NCBI RefSeq assembly: GCF_003992725.1 | Contig: NZ_RZNF01000007.1 | Span: 1-64,000 of the forward strand | Source of the DNA: Rhodomicrobium lacus | GTDB lineage: Bacteria; Pseudomonadota; Alphaproteobacteria; Rhizobiales; Rhodomicrobiaceae | Reading direction: 5' to 3' | Length of the DNA stretch: 64,000 nt | Shown: piece after piece, positions 25,383-35,506 of the stretch | How positions within the stretch are numbered: the first letter of the stretch is position 1 | Layout of the letters: each line of letters opens with the position of its first letter | The notes under the pieces: generated by a model | Databases searched by the model: none | Told to the model about the DNA's origin: nothing | What the model saw: only the letters and a program-made list of their open reading frames with translations | Made by a program: the position numbers and the translations under genes

Positions 25383-26261
25383 TTGAGCCTGAAAGTCATT
25401 TTGCTGGCGACGGATTTTTCGACCCGTTCCGATCGAGCACTTCGCCGCGCAGCCATGCTCGCGAAGGCAACCGGCGCGCGCATTGTCGTCACCCATGTCA
25501 TCGACGACGATCAACCCGAAAAGCTTGTGTCTCTGGAGCGGCAAACGGCCGACACCATGCTGCGGGAGATAGTCGGGTCGCGCGCTGAATTGGCAGGCAT
25601 CGGCGTTTCGCACGTGGTTGGCTCTGGCGAGCCTTTTGTCGGCATCGCGTCGGTCGCTCTCGATACGGCGGCCGATCTCATCATCGTCGGGTCGCATCGT
25701 CGCCAGATTCTGAGAGATGTCTTTGTCGGGACGACAGCCGAGCGCGTTATCCGCTTCGGCGAAATCCCTGTCCTGATGGTGAATGCGGAGCCTCATGCTC
25801 CTTATGCGCGGACTGTCGCCGCAATCGACCTGTCGGATTGCTCGAAGGGCGCAGTTATCGTTGCCGACCGCTTCGGCATGCTCGAACCCGGACGCACGAT
25901 CCTGCTGCATGTCTTCGACCCCGCAGCCAAGGGCATGCTTTCCTACGCGGGCGTGGATGCGGCCACAATCGAACGCTATGTCTCCGCTGAGGAGAACGAT
26001 ACAAAACGTGCCATCGAGGGTTTTGTGGCTTCCGCGGGGCTTGATCCGCGCGCTTATCCGGTGATGCTCAAGGAGGGGCGGACAGCCACGGTGATCCGGG
26101 AAACCGCCTCGGAAATTCCGAGCCTCGCCGTGATCGGCACGAATGGCCGAAGCGGCCTTTTGAAGGTGCTTCTCGGGAGCGTGGCGGAGGAGGTGCTGCA
26201 AAAGGCAGAATACGACGTGCTTGTCGTCCCGCCGAAGGCGCCGCTTGAAAGCGCCGCGTAA
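25383..26261 (+). CDS. Tandem universal stress protein (two UspA domains)
   Basis: The 292-residue protein has two Usp folds, about 1-140 and 145-285. Domain 1 begins LKVILLATDFSTRSDRALRR and ends with LIIVGSHRRQ...FGEIPVLMVN; domain 2 ends IPSLAVIGTNGRSGLLKVLL and GSVAEEVLQK...DVLVVPP, carrying the G-2X-G-9X-G(S/T) ATP-binding pattern. Start is TTG at 25383 with GAGGAGG upstream, a strong site for a weak start codon. Tandem Usp proteins act in stress survival and some bind ATP. It is monocistronic after the PBP gene. Confidence 0.92.
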   Translation: MSLKVILLATDFSTRSDRALRRAAMLAKATGARIVVTHVIDDDQPEKLVSLERQTADTMLREIVGSRAELAGIGVSHVVGSGEPFVGIASVALDTAADLIIVGSHRRQILRDVFVGTTAERVIRFGEIPVLMVNAEPHAPYARTVAAIDLSDCSKGAVIVADRFGMLEPGRTILLHVFDPAAKGMLSYAGVDAATIERYVSAEENDTKRAIEGFVASAGLDPRAYPVMLKEGRTATVIRETASEIPSLAVIGTNGRSGLLKVLLGSVAEEVLQKAEYDVLVVPPKAPLESAA

Positions 26262-26487
26262 TCAAGCGCCGCGAGCGCCGGGAGGATTGGCGCGCGCCTG
26301 CCGCACTCGGACAGGCGGCGCTCCTGCATGGACCAGCACAAATCGGCGCGGCACGCCGCTGTAGGTCTTGGGTGCCGGCCGCTTTCTGCATCAAACCGGA
26401 CCCGATTTAAGCAGGCCGAAGCGGCTTTAAGACGCCGGACAAAATAGAAAGCTGCGCGCGCCCAAGTCCATCACAAGCGGATAAGCT

Positions 26488-27624
26488 CTAGGGCTTGCCC
26501 GCTCGATCCCAGAATGCCTTGATTTTACTGAGGAAACCGATGGTGTCAGGGTGCGTCGTATCGTTCGACGCCTTCTCGAATTCCTTCAGCAACTCTTTCT
26601 GCTTGCGCGAGAGATTCTGCGGCGTCTCGACCTCGACCTGAACGTAAAGGTCGCCCGTCAGCTTGGAACGAAGCACCGGCATTCCCTTGCCGCGAAGGCG
26701 GAACTGCTTGCCCGTTTCCGTCCCCTCGGGGATCTTCACCCGCGCGCGGCCGCCGTCTATGGTTGGCACCTCGACCTGCCCGCCGAGCGCCGCCGTCACC
26801 ATGGTGATCGGCACGCGGCAGAAGAGATCAGCCCCATCGCGCTGGAAGATGTCGTCCGGCAGTATCGACAGGAAAATGTAGAGGTCGCCCGCAGGGCCGC
26901 CGCGAACACCGGCCTCGCCCTCGCCCGCAAGCCGGATGCGCGTCGAATCCTCGACACCCGCCGGGATGTTGACCGAAAGCGTACGCTCGCGCGTTACACG
27001 TCCGCTGCCGGAGCAGACGGTGCACGGCTTCTGAATGATTTCGCCGCGACCCTGACAGGTCATGCAGGTTCGCTCGATGGTGAAGAAGCCTTGGCTCGCG
27101 CGCACCTTGCCAAAGCCCTGACAGGTCGGGCAGGTCACGGGGCTGGAACCGGATTCGGCACCGGCGCCGCCGCACGCCTCGCACGTGACGGAGGCGGGCA
27201 CGCGGATCTGCGCCGTCTTGCCGTAAAAGGCTTCGGCGAGAGAAATCTCCATGTTGTATTTGAGGTCGGAGCCGCGCTCCTTGGCGCTGCGCCCGCGTGT
27301 TCGGCGCCCACCCATGAACTCGCCGAACAGGTCGTCGAAGATCTCCGACATCGACGCCGAAAAGTCCGAGCCGAAGCCGTAACCGCCATTGGCACCGGCG
27401 CCCTCGAAGGCAGCGTGTCCGAATTGATCGTAGGCCGCGCGCTTCTGCGGATCTTTCAGCGCCTCGTAAGCCTCGTTGACTTCCTTGAACTGAATTTCGG
27501 CCGTGGCGTTACCCGGATTGCGATCCGGATGGCATTCTTTTGCTAGCTTCCGAAAAGCGCTTTTGATTTCGTGATCGGCTGCGCCCTTTTTCAGCCCGAG
27601 CACCTCGTAATAATCGCGCTTCAT
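26488..27624 (-). CDS. dnaJ: Chaperone protein DnaJ (Hsp40)
   Basis: This 378-residue co-chaperone stimulates DnaK ATPase. The J domain has the HPD triad (residues 32-34, in CHPDRNPG); then a Gly-rich linker; then four zinc-binding CxxCxGxG repeats ([32 protein letters not shown]); then the C-terminal substrate-binding domain. ATG at 27624 gives the conserved start [10 protein letters not shown]. It follows dnaK by about 140 bases, which contain a strong hairpin, so the two can be co-transcribed with altered stoichiometry. Confidence 0.97.
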   Translation of the reverse strand: MKRDYYEVLGLKKGAADHEIKSAFRKLAKECHPDRNPGNATAEIQFKEVNEAYEALKDPQKRAAYDQFGHAAFEGAGANGGYGFGSDFSASMSEIFDDLFGEFMGGRRTRGRSAKERGSDLKYNMEISLAEAFYGKTAQIRVPASVTCEACGGAGAESGSSPVTCPTCQGFGKVRASQGFFTIERTCMTCQGRGEIIQKPCTVCSGSGRVTRERTLSVNIPAGVEDSTRIRLAGEGEAGVRGGPAGDLYIFLSILPDDIFQRDGADLFCRVPITMVTAALGGQVEVPTIDGGRARVKIPEGTETGKQFRLRGKGMPVLRSKLTGDLYVQVEVETPQNLSRKQKELLKEFEKASNDTTHPDTIGFLSKIKAFWDRAGKP

Positions 27625-27729
27625 GGTGTCTTGTTGAGATCCTTGATCATCGAACATTCGCCGCCAAAAGATCAGCTTAAGCTTCGCGGACGCAACTCAC
27701 GCCCCGTTCCGGACCGCCGGACGCGATGC

Positions 27730-27755
27730 GGCGGGAAGGATTTCGCCTTCCCGCC
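27730..27755 (-). other. Intercistronic hairpin between dnaK and dnaJ
   Basis: A perfect ten-pair GC-rich stem (27730-27739 with 27746-27755) with a six-base loop lies nine bases past the dnaK stop. It has no T run after it on the minus strand, so it is more likely an RNA-stabilising or processing element at the dnaK 3' end than a strong intrinsic terminator. Confidence 0.6.
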
Positions 27756-27763
27756 GTCCACTC

Positions 27764-29707
27764 TTAAGCCGACTTCTTCTTGTCGTCCTTGACTTCCTCG
27801 AACTCGGCATCGACCACGCCGTCAGATGCCGGAGAGCTGCCGCCGGCGGGACCGGCCTGCGGGCCGCCCGCTCCGGGAGCCGCGCCGCCTGCATCGCCGC
27901 CAGCCTGACGGTAAAGCGCTTCGCCTAGCTTCATCGCGGCCTTTGCCAACTCGTCCGCCTTGGCGGTGATCTGCGCAGCATCCTCGCCCGCGGCAGCCGT
28001 TTTCAGTTCTGCAACGGCAGCCTCGACGGCCTTCTTGTCGCTCTCGGAAACCTTGTCTCCAAGTTCGACCAGCGTCTTCTCGGTTGAGTGAATCAGCGCT
28101 TCGGCCTGGTTCTTGGCCTCGACCAGCTCGCGGCGCTTCTTGTCCTCCGCGGCGTGGCTTTCGGCTTCCTTGACCATGCGGTCGATCTCGGTGTCGGACA
28201 AGCCGCCCGACGCCTGAATGCGGATCGACTGAGCCTTGCTCGTAGCCTTGTCGAGGGCTGACACATTCACGATGCCGTTCGCGTCGATGTCGAACGTCAC
28301 TTCGATCTGCGGCACGCCGCGCGGCGCCGGCGGGATGCCCACGAGGTCGAACTGACCGAGCAGCTTGTTGTCCGCCGCCATCTCGCGCTCGCCCTGGAAC
28401 ACGCGGATCGTCACCGCGTTCTGATTGTCCTCGGCGGTTGAGAAGACCTGGCTCTTTTTCGTCGGGATCGTCGTGTTGCGGTCGATGAGGCGCGTAAACA
28501 CGCCGCCCAGCGTCTCGATGCCGAGTGAAAGCGGCGTGACGTCGAGCAGCAGCACGTCCTTCACGTCGCCCTGAAGCACGCCCGCCTGAATGGCGGCGCC
28601 CATGGCCACGACTTCATCCGGATTGACGCCCTTGTGAGGCTCCTTGCCGAAGAAGTTCTTCACGATCTGCACGATCTTGGGCATGCGCGTCATGCCGCCG
28701 ACCAGCACGACTTCATCGATCTCGGCAGCCTTCAGACCCGCGTCGCGAAGCGCGGCCTCGCAAGGTCCGATGGTCCGCTGAACGAGGTCGTCCACCAGGC
28801 TTTCGAGCTTGGCGCGCGTCAGCTTCATCGTGAGATGCTTCGGACCGCTGGCGTCCGCCGTGATGAACGGCAGGTTGATTTCGGTCTGCTGGGCGCTAGA
28901 AAGCTCGATCTTCGCCTTTTCGGCTGCTTCCTTCAGGCGCTGGAGCGCCAGCTTGTCGTTGCGAAGGTCGATGCCGTTCTCGCGCTTGAATTCGCTCGCG
29001 AGGTAGTCGACGAGGCGCATGTCGAAGTCTTCACCGCCGAGGAACGTGTCGCCGTTGGTCGACTTTACCTCGAACACGCCATCGCCGATTTCGAGCACCG
29101 AGATATCGAACGTGCCGCCGCCAAGGTCGTACACCGCGATGGTCTTCGATTCTTTCTTCTTGTCGAGGCCATAGGACAGCGCCGCTGCCGTCGGCTCGTT
29201 TATGATGCGAAGCACTTCGAGACCCGCGATACGGCCGGCGTCTTTCGTGGCCTGACGCTGGGCGTCGTTGAAGTAAGCAGGAACCGTGATGACGGCTTTC
29301 TCGACCTTTTCACCGAGATATGCTTCGGCCGTTTCCTTCATCTTCTGAAGAATGAAGGCGGAAATCTGCGAAGGAGAGTATTTCTTGCCGTTAGACTCGA
29401 CCCACGCGTCGCCATTGTCGCCGCGAACGATCTTGTAGGGGACGAGGTTCATGTCCTTCTTGACGACTTCGTCATCGAAGCGGCGACCGATCAGGCGCTT
29501 GATCGCAAAAAAGGTGCTTTCGGGATTCGTAACGGCCTGACGCTTGGCGGGCAGGCCGATCAGACGCTCGCCGTCATTGGTAAACGCCACCATGGACGGC
29601 GTGGTGCGAATGCCCTCAGAATTCTCGATGACCTTGGGATGGCTTCCCTCCATGACGGCCACGCAAGAATTGGTCGTGCCCAAGTCAATGCCAATCACTT
29701 TCGACAT
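27764..29707 (-). CDS. dnaK: Chaperone protein DnaK (Hsp70)
   Basis: This 647-residue ATP-driven chaperone folds and refolds proteins with DnaJ and GrpE. The N-terminal phosphate loop [15 protein letters not shown], the ATPase blocks [17 protein letters not shown] and [17 protein letters not shown], the adenosine motif [14 protein letters not shown], and the linker [16 protein letters not shown] are all present. The C-terminal lid ends in a Gly/Ala/Pro-rich tail with [15 protein letters not shown] sigma-32-like promoter lies about 120 bases upstream. dnaJ follows. Confidence 0.99.
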   Translation of the reverse strand: MSKVIGIDLGTTNSCVAVMEGSHPKVIENSEGIRTTPSMVAFTNDGERLIGLPAKRQAVTNPESTFFAIKRLIGRRFDDEVVKKDMNLVPYKIVRGDNGDAWVESNGKKYSPSQISAFILQKMKETAEAYLGEKVEKAVITVPAYFNDAQRQATKDAGRIAGLEVLRIINEPTAAALSYGLDKKKESKTIAVYDLGGGTFDISVLEIGDGVFEVKSTNGDTFLGGEDFDMRLVDYLASEFKRENGIDLRNDKLALQRLKEAAEKAKIELSSAQQTEINLPFITADASGPKHLTMKLTRAKLESLVDDLVQRTIGPCEAALRDAGLKAAEIDEVVLVGGMTRMPKIVQIVKNFFGKEPHKGVNPDEVVAMGAAIQAGVLQGDVKDVLLLDVTPLSLGIETLGGVFTRLIDRNTTIPTKKSQVFSTAEDNQNAVTIRVFQGEREMAADNKLLGQFDLVGIPPAPRGVPQIEVTFDIDANGIVNVSALDKATSKAQSIRIQASGGLSDTEIDRMVKEAESHAAEDKKRRELVEAKNQAEALIHSTEKTLVELGDKVSESDKKAVEAAVAELKTAAAGEDAAQITAKADELAKAAMKLGEALYRQAGGDAGGAAPGAGGPQAGPAGGSSPASDGVVDAEFEEVKDDKKKSA

Positions 29708-29827
29708 GGTTTAGAACCTCGTGCTGCTCATTCTGTCGCGAGACGCCAGGCCGCTTAAAGCCAGCCACCCCGTATTTGTTCGATGTCTTCGTCCCGCGCC
29801 GAGAATGTTTATCTCGAATTGGTGATC

Positions 29828-29856
29828 ATATAGGGGAGCGCTTGGAGCCGCGCAAG
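29828..29856 (-). promoter_or_regulatory. Candidate sigma-32 (RpoH) heat-shock promoter of dnaK
   Basis: On the minus strand a CTTG element (29856-29853) is followed after 16 bases by CCCCTATAT (29836-29828). This matches the sigma-32 pattern of CTTG-type -35 and CCCCATnT-type -10 with normal spacing. It lies about 120 bases before the dnaK ATG, so the 5' leader would be roughly 110 bases. Confidence 0.6.
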
Positions 29857-30251
29857 CACCAGCGGCTCGCCGCAACGCTTCCGACGCGCTTCACGAACAG
29901 GATATTGTCTTGGGCGCCGAAATATGACGCCGTCACGAGCATTTCGCCGCATGAGGGGATCGGCAAAATCGAGCAAATTCCTTCGCAAGGCATGCTTGCG
30001 GATGTGGCCACCATGGGGCGATAGTGTGGCGATCGCATAAAAACGTCTTGGTTTCCCGTCATAGCCCTTCCGCCGAGCCGGTCGGCGTTACGGTCGTCGT
30101 GCCATTTGGACCTTGCGCGTCCCGAAGGACAGGGCAACAATAAGTCTTTCACGGTCGGTTTCGCGCGGCTGCTCCACACGGCCGCTCGCCGACTCCACGT
30201 TCGCCCGCCGCGGCGGGCGCCGCCTTCAAGACGCAAGTCCAAGGAGCGTCC
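29857..30251. other. Intergenic stretch between dnaK promoter and DUF2794 gene
   Basis: About 400 bases. It should hold the promoter of the DUF2794 gene, reading right. Long open frames here on either strand are without ribosome sites and run antisense into the DUF2794 gene, so I call no gene. Confidence 0.4.
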
Positions 30252-30629
30252 ATGGACGATACTCTGCCAAGCGCATTCGGCCCGGCGAGCGGCGTGCATC
30301 CCCTCACGAAACCGCAGCCCGGCCTTCCCTCCGTCACCGCCTTCAATCGCCACGAACTCAGCACGATTTTTTCCGTCTACGGCGCAAAGGTTGCCGAAGG
30401 AGAGTGGCGCGATTATTCCATCGACTTCCTCAAGGACCGCGCGGTGTTCTCCGTGTTTAGGCGGTCGACCGAAATGCCCCTGTACCGTATCGAAAAGAAT
30501 CCGCGGCTCACCAAGCGGCAGGGCGCATACAGCGTCGTTGCCACGAGCGGGCTCATCCTGAAGCGCGGGCACGACCTCGCCAAGGTGCTCCGGGTGCTCG
30601 ACCGCAAGCTACGCCTCGTCCAGAGCTGA
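30252..30629 (+). CDS. DUF2794-family protein
   Basis: This 125-residue protein matches the alphaproteobacterial DUF2794 family, whose hallmark blocks are visible: GEWRDYSIDFLKDRAVFSVFRR, PLYRIEKNP and RQGAYSVVATSGLILKRGHDLAKVL. The function is unknown. The N-terminal 35 residues are Pro-rich and probably disordered. ATG at 30252 has AAGGAGCGTCC before it. It is monocistronic and convergent with the Pls-type synthetase. Confidence 0.88.
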   Translation: MDDTLPSAFGPASGVHPLTKPQPGLPSVTAFNRHELSTIFSVYGAKVAEGEWRDYSIDFLKDRAVFSVFRRSTEMPLYRIEKNPRLTKRQGAYSVVATSGLILKRGHDLAKVLRVLDRKLRLVQS

Positions 30630-30831
30630 TCCGCGAGCGCGGTTCGGACAGAGGTGAGACATGACTGCTGCTGGTGTCCTCGTCCGGCATGAAGGGTTGA
30701 AGGGAATTTTTAAGCCGGGTGACGCGGTCGTTCGAGCTTGCCAGCATCGATGTTGCCCGACGCCACCGCCGCAGCGGGCTCATCCCTGAACGGGAGAGTT
30801 TCCCTGAAGGCGCTGCCGATCGAGGACCCGG

Positions 30832-33800
30832 TCAAACGGCTGAGGCGGGTTGCTGGGTGTGCTCATCGCAGGGGATCGCGCCCGGCACAGACAGTCCGGA
30901 GCCCCCCTCAAGGCCGCGCCCGACCGAAACGCCACCGCTGTTCGTTTCAAGAACCGGCAGGCGCTTCAGCGTGTGCGCCCGAGGAACGGGCGAGGCCGGA
31001 ATCCCTACCGAATACGATCCCTGCGCAAGCGTTTCCCCTTTCATCAGCACCGACAATGGCCCAAGAACGGCGCCCTTTTCCATGGAGGTACTGTAAAGCA
31101 CGATAGCCATATTCCCGACGGTGCATCCCTCACCGATCACGAGCTTGTCCGCCTTCATCACGCGATCTTCGAAAAGATGCGTCTGGACGGTCGCGCCAAG
31201 ATTGAGAGCCGCATGATCGTGGATCTCCACGAGGTCAAATTCCGAGAACAGGGTTGTGTGCACGAACACCCAGCGGCCCACCTTGCAGCCGAATAATCCG
31301 AGGCAGTGCCCTGCATAGGGCGTTCCGAGAACCGGCTCCATGACGTTGGCCGCAAGCGACTCGAACACGCCGTTTATCACCTCGGTAAACCACACATAGC
31401 TCGACCATAGAGGCTTGATAACGGGATGAAACGTCCCGCGCAGCACCAGCTTGACCGCAGCGGAGACGAACAGCAACCCCATCGCCGACGCAAGGGACAG
31501 AAGCGGCGTGAAAAGGACCGTTTCTTCGAGTGCGTGCGTGTTGCGAATGGCGATCAGCGCATAGCAGAATGCGACAAGGGCCGCGCCGGAAAGCCATCCC
31601 GGAAGGCAGATGCGGAGGAAGTCGACGCAGGCGCGCGCGAGCACCATCGAACGTGGCGGCTCGTAAGTCTTTGAGGGCGCGAAAGCGAAAGACTGCTGGA
31701 CCGCAGACGGAGGCAATTCGAAGCCCGGCGAGCCAAGCCAGCGGCGGTTGGCTTCCAGCGGCGCTTTCGTCTGGGGCGGTGTCGACAGCACGCCGACGAG
31801 ACTATCGTCGCCGATCGTTGTGCCCCCGGGGACGAAGGCGCTGTTGCCGACGAAGGTCTGCTCGCCGATGTTCACCGCCTCGATCGACAACACGCCGCCA
31901 TGGATGCGACCGCCGCCGATGATGCAGGCATCGGCGAGAAAGCTGCCGCGCTTTACGGTGAGAAGGTCGGGACTGAACTGCATCACCGTCGAAACCTCGA
32001 CGCCCTTGCCAATCCTCGACCCGAACAGGCGGAGTACGGCCGGAAAGAACAGCGTGGCGTAAAGCGGCTGAAGGATTTCACGCGTGTTGTTCAGAAGGTA
32101 GCTGAGGAACCAGTGCCGCAGATAGGTCAGACTGCGCACAGGGTAAGTGCCCTGCCGTATCCTCCCCAGTATAATGCGCTTTGTCAGCACGGCGCAGGCG
32201 ATGTACCACAGCACACCGAGCGGCACCGCGACGAGAAGAGCGCCAGCGCCAGCGTATAGCCCATAATTGATGAGGGCGATGGCCACGAGTGCGATAGGCG
32301 GGAGCAGCGCCACGATCAGAAAATAGCCCATCAGATAGATCAGGACGAGATGGATCAGCCCCCACAGCCTCTCGCCGCCGCGGGGCGCCGTGTTGCCGGT
32401 CGGCAGACTGAAGTCGGCATGGACGGCAGGCACGCCGCGCCACTTCTCATCGGCTCGAAGGCGTGCGCCATCGGCGAGGAAAGACATGTCGTCGAGCGCG
32501 GAACCTGCCGCCATTTCGACGTCGAGACCAAGCGCGCAGTGCTGTCCGATGAAGCAGCGTTCGCCGATGGTGAGAGGGGCGATTATGAGCATCCCGTCTT
32601 CCACGCGGCAGGCAAGCAATTGCGTTTCGGCGCCGATGCAAGCGCCGTCGCCGATCGTGACGAGATCGAAGGCCGTGCAATGCGCCGTTCCGATGACGCA
32701 ATTCCTGCCGACACGCGCGCCCATGGCACGATAATAAAGGCTCATGAGCGGCGAGCCCGCGAACATGGGTGCCCAGCTCAGCCTCTGAAACTTGCCAACA
32801 AACCACCAGCGAAAATAATACAAGCTCCAAAGCGGGTAACGGCCGGGCTTGTATCTGCCGATCACCAGCCATTTCGAAAGGATGCTCAATAACAGCATGG
32901 ACGGCCAGATCAGGAACCCGGCCGCGCTCAGGATCAGCGCAGCATGCTCGGCAGTGGTCGTGCCTTCATAAGCCGATTTCAGAACGAGCACGGTCAGCGT
33001 TACAGGCGCGCTGAGGACGAGATAATATAAGCCGACTGAAAGCGTCTGCAGCCCCACGCAGAGCCAACGTTCCCAGGGTGGAACGAGCTTGAATGCGCGC
33101 AGGCTCGGCAGTTCATCTCGCTGGCCTCTGCCGGAACTCTCAACCCCTGCCGGCTGCTCATAGCCTTCGAGCGCCCCGGCAAGGGCTCGTATGGTTCGGT
33201 GCTGGTACAGGTGGCGCACCGACACGGAAGGCAGCCCGAGGCGTTCGCGCATTTCGGAGGCGACACGCGCCGCCAGCAGGGAATGGCCGCCGAGATCGAG
33301 GAAGAAATCGTCATCGACCGACACCGAAGGAGCGCCGAGGCACATTCCCCACACTTCGGCGATGGCGCGCTCAAAGTCCGTTTCAGGAGCTGCCATCTGG
33401 CGTTCGCCCTTCAGAAGCGTCTGCGGCAGCGGAAGCTGCTTGCGATCCACTTTGCCGCTCGTCATCAGCGGCAGCGCATCGATTACGTCCAGATACTTCG
33501 GAACCATGTATTCTGGCACACGGCGGCGCAGTAATTCCGCAAGCTCGGCGCGAATTTCGCCCGTGATCTCAGCGTTCGGCACGATAAAGGCGCCGAGTTC
33601 CCTGGAGCCGTTCAACTCGAAGACATTCACCGAAGCGGCAGCGACTCTCGGATGATCGAGAAGCACCGCTTCGATTTCCGGCAACTCGATCCTGAAGCCG
33701 CGAAGCTTGATCTGACCGTCGAGGCGCCCGAGGAAATAGAGTTCTCCGCGATGTCCGAGGCGCACCATATCGGATGTGCGGCAAAGCCGTCCGCGCTTGC

Positions 33801-34944
33801 CAGACAGACAGTCGGGCAGGAAGCGCTCGGCTGTCTGGCTCGCGCGGTTTATATAGCCGGGGGACACAGCCTCGCCGCCGATGTAAAGCTCACCTTCTTC
33901 GCCGGGCCGCACCGGTCTTCCGCTTTCATCGAGGACGTAAATCGAATAGCCGGGCATGGCCGTGCCGATGCTGACGGGCTGACCCTCTCGGCATTCAGCA
34001 AGCGTCGCCACCACCGTCGCCTCGGTCGGACCGTAAGTATTCAGCATACGACGGCCCGGCTTGGCCCATCGGGTGACGAGATCTGGCGGGCAAGCCTCGC
34101 CGCCGAGCACCAGAAGCCGCACGTTCGGCAGATCGCGCGGGATCATCGCGAGAAACGACGGCACGGTCGAGAAATAGGAGACGCCCTCCTGCTCGATGAA
34201 GTCGGCAGCGTCGGAAGGGGAGCGTCCGATATCCTCCGTCGGGACGACGAGCGTTGCACCCGTTGAAAAGGCAGCCCAGATTTCTTCGACGGACGCATCG
34301 AACGCCACCGAAAACCCTTGATAGATCCGGTCGCTTCTCTTCACGCCGTAACTGGCTTTCATCGCCTTGACGAAGGCAAGTGCATTTCTGTGCGTGATCT
34401 TCACGCCCTTCGGGCGCCCAGTCGAGCCCGAGGTGTAGATGGCATAGGCCGCACTTGTCTGCCGCACCTGAACCGGGACGAGGCAAGCGGCTCCGATGCG
34501 ACGGCGTGCGGCGCGCTCCTCATCGGCGTCGAGAAGCAGCCACTTGACGCTGTCGATCCTCTCCGCATTCTCACGCCCCAAGGTGCCTTCAGACAGGACC
34601 AACGACACGCGCGCGTCATCGCAGATATCGACAATTCGTTCAGCGGGAAATTTCGGGTCGAGCGGCACGTAACCGGCGCCCGCTTTCAAAATACCGAGGA
34701 TCGCGGCAAATAGATTTACCGACTTCCGGAAGTATATCCCGACGAGACTCCCCGGTTTAACGCCATTGTCGATGCAGCGGCGGGCAATTTTCGATGAGAG
34801 TCTGTCAAGCTGTGAATATGTAAGCGAAATGGAATCGCATTTTACGGCAACGCCGTGAGGCCACCTCTTCGCCTGCTGTTCGAACACGTGATGCAAAAGC
34901 ATCGGACTGCGCATGCGATCATGAAACAAACGTCTTCTCGCCAT
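30832..34944 (-). CDS. Pls/PosA-family single-module non-ribosomal peptide synthetase
   Basis: A 1370-residue protein. Residues 1-510 form an adenylation domain (A3 YTSGSTGRPKGV, A5 NTYGPTEATV, A7 RTSDMVRLG, A8 GRLDGQIKLRGFRIE, A10 Lys498); a carrier domain follows with Ser555 in LGGHSLLAA. The rest (about 640-1370) has several membrane helices and three left-handed beta-helix hexapeptide domains (GARVGRNCVIG, GSRIGKGVEVS, GCKVGRWVFVH regions). This is the architecture of epsilon-poly-lysine synthetase, which links amino acids without condensation or thioesterase domains. By my alignment the specificity residues are D, A, E, T, V, G, T, V, V, K (216, 217, 220, 260, 279, 281, 303, 311, 312, 498), suggesting a basic amino acid. 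ATG at 34944 has GGGAG upstream. Confidence 0.9.
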   Translation of the reverse strand: MARRRLFHDRMRSPMLLHHVFEQQAKRWPHGVAVKCDSISLTYSQLDRLSSKIARRCIDNGVKPGSLVGIYFRKSVNLFAAILGILKAGAGYVPLDPKFPAERIVDICDDARVSLVLSEGTLGRENAERIDSVKWLLLDADEERAARRRIGAACLVPVQVRQTSAAYAIYTSGSTGRPKGVKITHRNALAFVKAMKASYGVKRSDRIYQGFSVAFDASVEEIWAAFSTGATLVVPTEDIGRSPSDAADFIEQEGVSYFSTVPSFLAMIPRDLPNVRLLVLGGEACPPDLVTRWAKPGRRMLNTYGPTEATVVATLAECREGQPVSIGTAMPGYSIYVLDESGRPVRPGEEGELYIGGEAVSPGYINRASQTAERFLPDCLSGKRGRLCRTSDMVRLGHRGELYFLGRLDGQIKLRGFRIELPEIEAVLLDHPRVAAASVNVFELNGSRELGAFIVPNAEITGEIRAELAELLRRRVPEYMVPKYLDVIDALPLMTSGKVDRKQLPLPQTLLKGERQMAAPETDFERAIAEVWGMCLGAPSVSVDDDFFLDLGGHSLLAARVASEMRERLGLPSVSVRHLYQHRTIRALAGALEGYEQPAGVESSGRGQRDELPSLRAFKLVPPWERWLCVGLQTLSVGLYYLVLSAPVTLTVLVLKSAYEGTTTAEHAALILSAAGFLIWPSMLLLSILSKWLVIGRYKPGRYPLWSLYYFRWWFVGKFQRLSWAPMFAGSPLMSLYYRAMGARVGRNCVIGTAHCTAFDLVTIGDGACIGAETQLLACRVEDGMLIIAPLTIGERCFIGQHCALGLDVEMAAGSALDDMSFLADGARLRADEKWRGVPAVHADFSLPTGNTAPRGGERLWGLIHLVLIYLMGYFLIVALLPPIALVAIALINYGLYAGAGALLVAVPLGVLWYIACAVLTKRIILGRIRQGTYPVRSLTYLRHWFLSYLLNNTREILQPLYATLFFPAVLRLFGSRIGKGVEVSTVMQFSPDLLTVKRGSFLADACIIGGGRIHGGVLSIEAVNIGEQTFVGNSAFVPGGTTIGDDSLVGVLSTPPQTKAPLEANRRWLGSPGFELPPSAVQQSFAFAPSKTYEPPRSMVLARACVDFLRICLPGWLSGAALVAFCYALIAIRNTHALEETVLFTPLLSLASAMGLLFVSAAVKLVLRGTFHPVIKPLWSSYVWFTEVINGVFESLAANVMEPVLGTPYAGHCLGLFGCKVGRWVFVHTTLFSEFDLVEIHDHAALNLGATVQTHLFEDRVMKADKLVIGEGCTVGNMAIVLYSTSMEKGAVLGPLSVLMKGETLAQGSYSVGIPASPVPRAHTLKRLPVLETNSGGVSVGRGLEGGSGLSVPGAIPCDEHTQQPASAV

Positions 34945-35506
34945 CGTTCGGCTCCCGCATACGCGCAACGCTGCGCTCCGGCTCTGGTCGAGCTTAAGGT
35001 TTATTGAAAGGGTCTCCGGACCGGCGAACCATGCGGCGCCGCCCCATGAAGCCAAGGCTCACCATCGAGATCAGAGGCAGAGCGTCAGATAGGTTTCGCG
35101 CTGTGCGGCACAGCAAGCTTCATGGCTGACACGCGGGACAGAGTTTCTAATAACGATCCGGAAAGTAATGGTGCTGCTTGCTTTGAGAGATGCGCGCTTC
35201 ATCGGATTTACGCTCACAAATCAACTTTTATGATCCGACTTATAGTTCAAACATATAAACATACATCTAAGATCATGTTTTTTCATTATGCGAATTGCTT
35301 GTATAGAATTATGACAAGCATTAGCGCTTCAATTATTTGTATTGAAGAAACATTCAGAAAGACTCGACAGCCGCTCCCGATCCGTAGCGCGCGTTGGTCC
35401 GGTTTTCCGCAATCGTCACGCGGGCGCCTTGCTTTCCGCGTTTGCGCTTCCTAAAACCATTCAAGAGAACAAGCGCGCTCGTCAGCCCGAGCGGAACGGA
35501 CCGATC
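34945..35506. other. Intergenic region with AT-rich island before leuC
   Basis: About 560 bases separate the divergent Pls-type gene and leuC. From about 35195 to 35350 the GC content drops to roughly 30 percent by direct count (16 of 60 bases at 35221-35280, 18 of 60 at 35281-35340) against a strongly GC-rich background. No gene with a ribosome site is visible. It should hold the promoters of both neighbours; a leuC attenuator was sought and not found. Confidence 0.55.

Noticed and set aside
26262-26487. Short spaced TTAA motifs near 26400 as a CtrA site
   Set aside because: The spacing is 16 bases instead of 7, so the consensus is not met.
28634-29758. Plus-strand open frame opposite dnaK
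   Set aside because: It runs antisense to dnaK, and such frames opposite dnaK are a known codon-bias artefact.
29826-30572. Minus-strand frame of 248 codons antisense to the DUF2794 gene
   Set aside because: It covers the dnaK promoter and the DUF2794 gene and has no ribosome site.
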